Shown: piece after piece, positions 54,090-63,100 of the stretch
Layout of the letters: each line of letters opens with the position of its first letter
Position numbering within the stretch: the first letter of the stretch is position 1
From: Brachyspira innocens ATCC 29796
Lineage (GTDB): Bacteria; Spirochaetota; Brachyspiria; Brachyspirales; Brachyspiraceae
Length of the DNA: 64,000 bases
Direction: 5' to 3'
Assembly: GCF_000384655.1 (NCBI RefSeq)
Contig: NZ_ARQI01000130.1
Location: 62,001-126,000 of the forward strand
The notes under the pieces: generated by a model
The model's input: the letters and a program-made list of their open reading frames with translations, nothing else
Database searches by the model: none
Told to the model about the DNA's origin: nothing
Program-made: the position numbers and the translations under genes

Positions 54090-54118
54090 TTGACATATAC
54101 ATTAACATAATATAGAAT
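54090..54118 (+). promoter_or_regulatory. Sigma-70 promoter of the giant coiled-coil gene
   Basis: TTGACA (54090-54095), exact 17-base spacer, TAGAAT (54113-54118), 35 bases before the start codon. The -10 lies inside the inverted repeat 54101-54127. Confidence 0.75.
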
Positions 54119-54127
54119 TATGTTAAT
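54101..54127. promoter_or_regulatory. Perfect inverted repeat over the -10 (probable operator)
   Basis: ATTAACATAAT (54101-54111), centre ATAGA, ATTATGTTAAT (54117-54127): 11 of 11 bases pair. It covers the last part of the spacer, the -10 and about ten bases beyond, the classic place for a repressor. It is not followed by a T run, so it is not a terminator. Confidence 0.6.
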
Positions 54128-54152
54128 ATACTATACTTGCGGAGTTTTTCTT

Positions 54153-57100
54153 ATGAACCCTGTTCTTCAATTAATACTAACTTTTGTTGTACCTCTATTA
54201 TTTATCGGTATTTATAGCGTAATCAATAGGAAAAAAAATTATAATGATAATAATTTTAGCGATATGTTTGCAGAAGAGAAAGCAGCGCTAGAAGGTATTG
54301 TAGAAGAGAAAATTTCCGAGGTTAGAGATAATGCTATAGATTTGGAAATAGCAGTTAAAAAAGCTGGTTTTATAAGCAAATCTATGGAAGAAGACCTAGC
54401 CAAGCTAAATAAAAGGATAGAATCATATAAAGATTATAAAGCAGCTGTGTCTCAGTATCAGGAACAAGTTGATTCTCTTGAAGAGGCTTATTTAGAGATA
54501 CTTAATAAAGTAGATACTGTATTAAAAGAACGTAATACTATAGAAAAAACATATAAAAGAATATCTGATGTTAAGGCTAAAATGTCAGAATTAGAAAAAA
54601 ATGTAGGATCCATACAGGATAAATTGATAGAATCTTATAATTCTAAATTAAATGAGTTTGAGAGCGAACTTTATAAGAGATTTGACGCTCTCACAACTAA
54701 TTTATTAGCTAGAGATGCTCATTACAGCACTATGGCGGAACAAGAAAAAGAAAAAATATCTGCTCTTACAGAGGAATTCAAACTCCACGTTGCCAAAAAA
54801 GAAGAATTATTTACAAATCAGCTTACTCAGCTTGCTGAAAGAACAGCACGTCATAATATAGAACAGCTTGCAGAGCTATTTGAGAAAGGAAGAGATGAAC
54901 TTATAAATAAATATTCATCATTTGCTGATGAAATTGATGTTAAATCTAAAGATATAGAAAATCGTTATGAAACTTTAAGCCAGTCAAAAGACGGTCTTGA
55001 AACAGAATTAAATAATTTAAGAGACACTATACATGATAGATTGAACTCTATAACAGAATCTAGCGTATTAGAGTTCCAAGATGAAATGGAAAAAACTAAA
55101 GAGATGCTCTACTCTACCCTAAAAGAAGGCCTTGAAAAAATAAGTATGGACAGAGAAGAGTTCTTAGATTCTATAGAACAAAAAGCTCATTCTTTAGAAA
55201 AATCTATAGATGATATAAAAGATAAAGCTGATTATATAAGCAAAGATTATGCTGAGAAAGCTCATCAGTTAGAAAGTGAGTTTTCAGTATTAAAAGATGA
55301 TATAAATAACAGATTTATAGCTGAAGTTGAGAATTTCTCTAATCATATAAAAAATGTTCTTGAAAATGAAGATGACGGTGTTATAACTCTTTATAGAAAC
55401 AAAACTAAAGAACTTAATGATTTAATCATATCTATAGATGGTATGAGTGAAGAAACTATGCTCAGAGCTGAGAGCAGATTTGAGGATATTGTTAACGATA
55501 TAGATAAATTAAAAGATGATATTCTAACAAGAGCTCAAGATGATATGGAATATTCTATAGATAATGCTAGAAGTTCTTTAATAGCAGAAATTAATGAACT
55601 TAGAAACGATGTTGAAACAGAAACTAATCTATTAAAAGATAAAATAGATGAAACACATTATCAAACTTCTGAAATAATATCTATACTTAATAATAAACAG
55701 GAAGAAATACTTGATTCTTTAAGTCTTCAAAAAGAGTATTTATATAAAGATTTAGAAACTCAGGCTAATGACAGAGTAAATGAAATAGAAAAGTTATTTG
55801 CTACTGTTAAAAATGAGTTGGAAGAAAATATTAATACATACATAAAAAATACATCTTCTGATTTAACTGCCATTGATGAAAAATTATCAGGTTTAAAAGA
55901 GCAGTATGATAAAGCCGCTTCTGATATAGATACTTTAAGTAAAGAAACAGAATCTAATATAAAAGACAATATAGAAAAACGTTTGGAAATATTAGAAAAA
56001 ACTTCAGTAGAAATTAACGGATTAGTAAGCAGAGCCAATGAAAAATTGGATGTTGGTATGAAAGATGCTGAAGATAAAATAGAAGGTATTAAAAAGGAAA
56101 TATCCGACTACAGCGATGCATATATAGATAGTTTGAAATCTCATTTAAAAACTGTTTTAGATGACTATGAACAAACTAAAATGAAAGCTATAACTGATAG
56201 TATAGATTCTGTTATAAGTCAGGTCGATGAAAGTGAAAAAAGACATGATGCTTTAATGAGCAGTATAGAAAATTCTTTAGATGATTTTAGAAATAAAGTA
56301 GACGCAGCTGTAGATGAAAATATAAAATTCAATGAGGAAACTAAAAAAGAAGTAGCTGATATGCTTCATGATGAGCTTCGTCAGGCTACTGATTCATTTG
56401 ATACTCTTTTAAATGAAAAAAGAGAGAGTATGAATAAAATAAAAGATGAAATTGAAGATATATTGCATAGAGTTGAAAATGGAAGAGATGTATTTGAACG
56501 CACAATAAATAAAGTGTATGAAAATGCTGAAGATAAAGAAAAAGAATTAATGTCTGATATAGAAGATAAATATAATTCTTTGGATAAAAAAATTGATGGC
56601 GTATTAGATGAAAGAAGAGCCGATTTGAATGCTATAAGTGCTGAATATCATGCTATGCTTGAGAAGTATTCTAATAATTTGAAAGATGATTATGAAGAAT
56701 TAAAACACCATGCTTCCTTAATGACAGATGAATATAAAATGCGTATAGAAAATCTAGGCGAGAGAATCAATGAAATAATCGATAATGCTAATAATATGCA
56801 GTCTGTAGTTGATGCTAAAACTGGAGAGATGGATTCGTATATAGCAGATAAAAAAGATGAAATTGCTAAAAGAACAGAAACTATATTTACAAATATAGAA
56901 TACGATACTTCTAAAAAATTAGATGAACTTAAATCATTAATAGATAATGCTATAGCTAAATATCAGGACGAAATAAAAGAAATAGAAACTTATAGACTTG
57001 AAGAAAATAAAAGTATTATAGAAGATGTAGAAAATATAGGTGCTGGCATAAGAAAAGATTATGAACAGTATACTAATATGCTTGAAGAACTCTACAATAA

Positions 57101-60100
57101 AGAAAAAAATTCTTTGAATGAGCATGTTAATACTTTGAAAGATGAGATAGAAAAAGCAAGAGAAGAATCCGAAGCTAAACATCTTACTAATGAATCTAAT
57201 TATATAGATGATTATTTGAATAAAGCTTCTTCAAAAATAGATGAAGAGGTTAATCGCCTAAATGAAGAGCTTAATGATTCATTCAATACTTTATACAGCG
57301 GTTTTTCTAAAATATTAGCTAAAATAAGAAAAGCTAATCATAAAAAAGCATTGCAGTCTATTGCTAAAATTAAAAAACATGCTGAAAAAGTTATATCTAA
57401 TACAGCAGCAGAAGTTAGAGACAGTCTTGGTCTAACATTAGAAGATTTAAGAAATGAGTTTATATCATTAAAAGATAATGTTGATGATAGATTAAGAGAA
57501 CAGGCAGATAAATTAATATCTAATAATGAAAATGTGCTTGCTATATTAGATGATCATGAAAGCAGACTAGAAAAAATAAATGATATCTCTAATATAATAG
57601 AAACTATAAAAGAAACTTTGTCTGAACAGATAGATGAATTAAAATCTAATATTTCAGACAGTAATGAAGATGTTAATAATAGAATAGAAGAAATTAAATC
57701 TTCTTTAATAGACAGAGAAGAATTAATAAACTTGCATGATAGTGAAAGAGAACTTCTTAAAAATCAGATAGAAGATATAAAAGAAGAGTTTGAACTATTT
57801 AAAGATAATATAATAAGAACTAATGAAGTAGAGATACCTGCCCTATTTGATGAAGAAAAAGAAAGAATAGAGAGAATGTTTGATGAGTTTAGTAAGAACC
57901 TACTCATGAGACTTACTGACAATGAAAGCGATATACATTATATAAAAGATGTATTATCTGAAGAGAGAAGTCATTTAATATCTCAAATAGAACTTTTAAG
58001 AAAAGATGTTGATGATATAAAAGATGATAATACAGTAACTGTTTTATCAGAAGAAAAGGCTGTTCTTGAAAACTCTTTAACTGCTTTAAGAGATGATTTT
58101 GATAAAATAATGGATTTGGAAAAAGATTTTGTTTCTCTTAAAAACAGAATGGAAGGAATCGACAGCGGATTGAAAGATGATGTTAAAGATTTATCTGATA
58201 AATTAAAAAGTTTCAGAGATAATTTAGAAGAAAAGATAGAAAAAAATTCAAATGGTCTTTATAAAGATATAGAAAATCTTAATAAAAATTTTGAAACTGT
58301 TAGAGAGAATATGTCCAGTTTGTTGGATAGAAATGAAGTTGAGTCATTAATCAATAATGAAAAAGAAAGATTAAATTCTATATTTGAGAGTTTAGCTTCT
58401 AACAATGAAGATTTTAAAGACAGATTAGAAAAACGTATATCTTATTTTGAGGACGTATGGTCTGATAATACTAGAATAAAAAGTATATATGCTTCAGATA
58501 TAAGAGAAGAAGTTGAAAATATAAGAAAAGAAGCTGATGTTAAGTATGACAATCATATAGCTCAATTGAAAGAAAAAATGAAATTAATTGAAGAGGATAT
58601 ATATGATTGGAAAAATGGTAATTTGAATACTTTACTTGCTCAGTTGGAAGATGCAAGAAAAGGAATAGAAAGCTTTATAGACACTTCAGAATCTAAGAAA
58701 AATCAATTCTTGATTGATATGCTAAGCAGTATAGAAAATAAAGAAAGTGAAATATATTCTCGTATAGATGAGAAGATATTAAATGCTGAAAATAAACTTT
58801 CTGATATAGACGAAAAATTAAATAATGCTATAGGAAATAGCTTGGAAAGTATTCATAATAGAATAAACGAATCTGTTGCAAAATATGATGAAGAGATAAA
58901 AAGAATAGAACATCATAGAGCAAATGAAGCTGAAGATTTAATATCTGATATGGAAGATTTGGGCAACAGCATACGTGAAGATTATGAAGAATATTCTATA
59001 ATGATAGATAAAATTTACGAAGATGCTGTGGCAGAATTAGAAACTCATCTTGAGAATATTAAAAAAGAAATAGAAAGAGCAAGAGCCGAATCTGAAGAGA
59101 AACATTTGTCTAATGAAAAAAATTATATAGATGATTATTTATTAGATTATTCTGAAAAAATAGAAGCTCATGTTAATGATAAATTGAGTATATTAACTGA
59201 AAGTAAAGCTCAGTTAGATGATATGATAAAAGATTCATTCAGCACTCTTAATGCTAATTTGAATGATACTATATCTAAATTTAATGAAGAAGCAAATAGT
59301 CAGATATACTCTGTTGTTGAAAGATTAGAAAGAGAAGCAGCGGCAAGATTGTTTAGTGAACAGAAATATATGTCTGACTTGGAAGAACAATTAAGAGCTA
59401 TTAGTGCAAAAATAGATAATGAGCTTTATAATATTTCTTCTAAGTTAGATAGTGAAATATCTGATGTAAAAACAAAATATAAAGATTTGAGTACTGATTT
59501 TGATGAAGCATTAGATATGATAAAAAGCTCTATTCTTGACAGAGATGAACTTATGGAACTTCAGTCATCAGAAAAAGAACTTTTATCTGAGCAAATGGAA
59601 ACTTTGAGAACAGATTTTGATACTTTCAAAGATGAATTGTTAAAAGCCAATGAAGAGGATATACCTACCCTATTTAATGAAGAAAAACAAAAGATAGAAA
59701 AAGCATTTGAAGATTTTACTAATGTTATACTCGATAGAATGGTGGATTCTGAAAATGATATTAATAATGTAAAAGACGCTATATCAGAAAATAAGGCTTC
59801 TTTCTTAGAAAAAGTTGAAAATATTAAAAGAGATATAGAATCAATAAGAGAAGATAATACTATAGCTCAGCTTGCTTTAGATAAACAGTCTTTGGAAGAG
59901 TCTTTTAATGCTATAAAAAATGATTTTTCTAAATTAAATGATTTAGAAAGTAATTTTTATCATTTGAACGACAGACTTGAAGATTTCCAATTGAAAGTTG
60001 CTGCTGACAATGATAATTTATTTGAAAATATAGATAATATAAAAAGCAGCATAAAAGATTCCATAAGCAAATCTTCTGAGCTTGATGATAAATTTACTTC

Positions 60101-63100
60101 AATAAAAGATAATGTATTTACTGTATTGGGTAAAAATGAAAATATAGAAAATATGTTTGCTGAGGAAGTAAAAAAATTAGATGAATTATTTAATAACTTC
60201 AAAACTGATAATGCTGAGTTTAGAAGCAGATTAGAAAAACGTATTGATTATTTTGAGGATATATGGTCTGACAGTAGCAGAATAAGAAGTTTGTATGCAG
60301 CTGATTTAAGAGATGAATTAGACAGCATAAAAGCAGAAACTGAAGTTAAATTAGAAAATTATCTTAATGATTTGAATGACAGAATAGAAACTATTAATAA
60401 TGATGCATCTTCTTGGAGAGATGAATATATTAATGATTTCAAAGAAAAAATTGATTCTCTTGATAAAGATATATCAAGCTGGAAAGACGGACGCATTAAT
60501 GATCTTTTAGAACAGTTAGAAAAAGCTAAAGAAAATATTAATAGTTATTTAGAATCTTCTGAAGGTAAAAAAGAAGAATTATTATCTGATATACTATCAA
60601 AAATTGAAGAGAAAGAAAACTCTCTCTATGGAAAAATAGATAGCAAGATAGAAGAGATAGAAGGCAGATTATCTATTGTAGACAGCAAAATATCAGATGA
60701 TATAGCCAGAGGTTTAGAAGAAGTACAATCTATAGTAAATAATGCCGTAAACAAATACGATGAAGAGATAAAAAATATAGAACATCATAGATCTGAAGAA
60801 AGTTCTAAATTATTAGAGGATATACAATCAGGTTATGATTATTATTCTAAACTTATAAATAATACTTATAAAGATTCATTGTCTTCTTTGTCAGAGTACA
60901 CTAACAGAATTAAAGCAGAAATAGAAAAAGCTAGAAAAGAAACAGAAGCTAAACATCTTAATAATGAAAAAAATTATATAGATGAGTATTTAAAAGAATA
61001 TTCATTAAAATTAGATAATCAGGTTAATGAAAAAATAAATGTATTAAATGATACTAAAAATCAATTAGATGATATGATAAGAGAATCATTTAATACTCTT
61101 AATAATAACTTGAATGAAGCAGTAATTAAGTTTAATGAAGAAGCTGACATGAAAATTAATGCTACTCTTGAAAGATTAGAGAGAGATGCTTCTGAAAAAT
61201 TATTAGACTATAATAATTATGTTGCTGAATTGGAAGACAGTTTAAGAGTTCTTAATTCTAAAATAGATAATGAGATATACAATGTATCTTCAAAACTAGA
61301 TAGCGAAATATCTGATATAAAAAATAGATATAAAGAGCTTAGTATAGATTTTGAAGAATCATTGGATATGATAAAAGGTTCTATTCTTGACAGAGATGAA
61401 CTTATGGATTTGCATACATCTGAAAAAGAACTTTTATCAAACCAAATAGATGAGATTAAAAATGATTTCATTACTTTGAAAGAAGAGGCTTTAAATGCTG
61501 GAAAAGAAGATATACCTGCCCTATTTGATGAAGAAAAACAAAAAATAGAAAATGCTTTTGAACAGTTTACTAATGCTTTATTATACAGAGTAAATAATTC
61601 TGAAAATGATATTAATTATCTTAAAGATGCATTATCAGAGGATAAACTCTCACTATTAGAAAAGATAGATAATTTAAAGTCTGAAATAAGAACTTTAAAA
61701 GAAGAGGATAAAGTAAATAAATTAGCATTAGAAAAACAGGCATTAGAAGAGTCTTTTAATGCTATAAAAAATGATTTCTCTAAATTAGAAGATTTGGAAA
61801 ATCGCTTGCATGAATTAAAAAATAACATGTATACTACAGATGTTAATTTGAAAGATGAAGTTGCTAATTTGTCTAGTAAATTTGTAGATATTGAAAATAA
61901 AATAAATGAAAATAATGACTATATAGACAGAAATATAAGCAATAATATATCAGCTTTAAATAAAGATATTGATATAATAAAAAATGCTGTAAATGAATCT
62001 ATAAATAAATCATCAGAACTAGAAAATAATATTCTAAAAGACAGAGAAGAATTGGAAAACAGAATCGATTCTCTAAAAGAAAGTTTAATAAATATATTAG
62101 GCGATAATGAAACAGTAGAAGGCTTATTTTCTAATGAAGTAAAAAGAATAGATGAATTATTTAATAACTTCAAAAAAGATAGTATAGATTTTAGGGATAG
62201 ATTAGAAAAACGCATAACTTATTTTGAAGATACTTGGTCAGATAGTACTAAGATAAGAAGTTTATATGCTTCAGAAATGCGTAATGAACTTGAGGAAGTT
62301 AAAAATGCAGCAGAAAAAAGATTTGAAAACTATCTTAATGATCTAAGCTATAAGATAGAAAGTATAGATAAAGATATATCTAGTTGGAAAGATGTACGCA
62401 TTAATGATTTATTAGAAGAGTTGGAAACAGCTAGAGAAAATATAGAAGAATACCTAAATTCTACTGAAGGCAAGAAAGAAGAGTTAATCTCTGATATACT
62501 TTCAAAAATAGAAGAAAAAGAGAACTCTATCTACGGAAAAATAGATAGCAAAATAGAAGAGATAGAAAATAGATTATCTGTAGTTGATAGTAAAGTATCA
62601 GATGATATAGCTAGAGGTTTAGAAGAAGTACAGTCTATAATAAATAATGCTGTAAATAAATATGATGAAGAGATAAAAAATATAGAACATCATAGAACAG
62701 AGGAAGGTTCTAAATTATTAGAGGATATCAAATCAGGCTATGATTATTATTCTAAACTTATAAATAATACATATAAAGATTCTTTATCTTCATTATCAGA
62801 ATACACTAACAGAATAAAATCAGAGATAGAAAAAGCTAGAAAAGAAGCAGAGAATAAAGGTTCTAATGTAGATAAGAATTATATAGATGAGTATTTAAAA
62901 GAGTATTCAGAGAAATTAGATAATCAGATAAACGAGAAGATAGGTATATTAAATGACAGTAAAACTCAATTAGATGATATGATAAGAGATTCGTTTAATA
63001 CACTTAATACTAATTTGAATGAAGCTATATCTAAACTTAATTCTGAAGCAGATAGTAAGATAGAAAGTGTAGTGTCTAAATTAGAAGCAGAAGTATCAGA

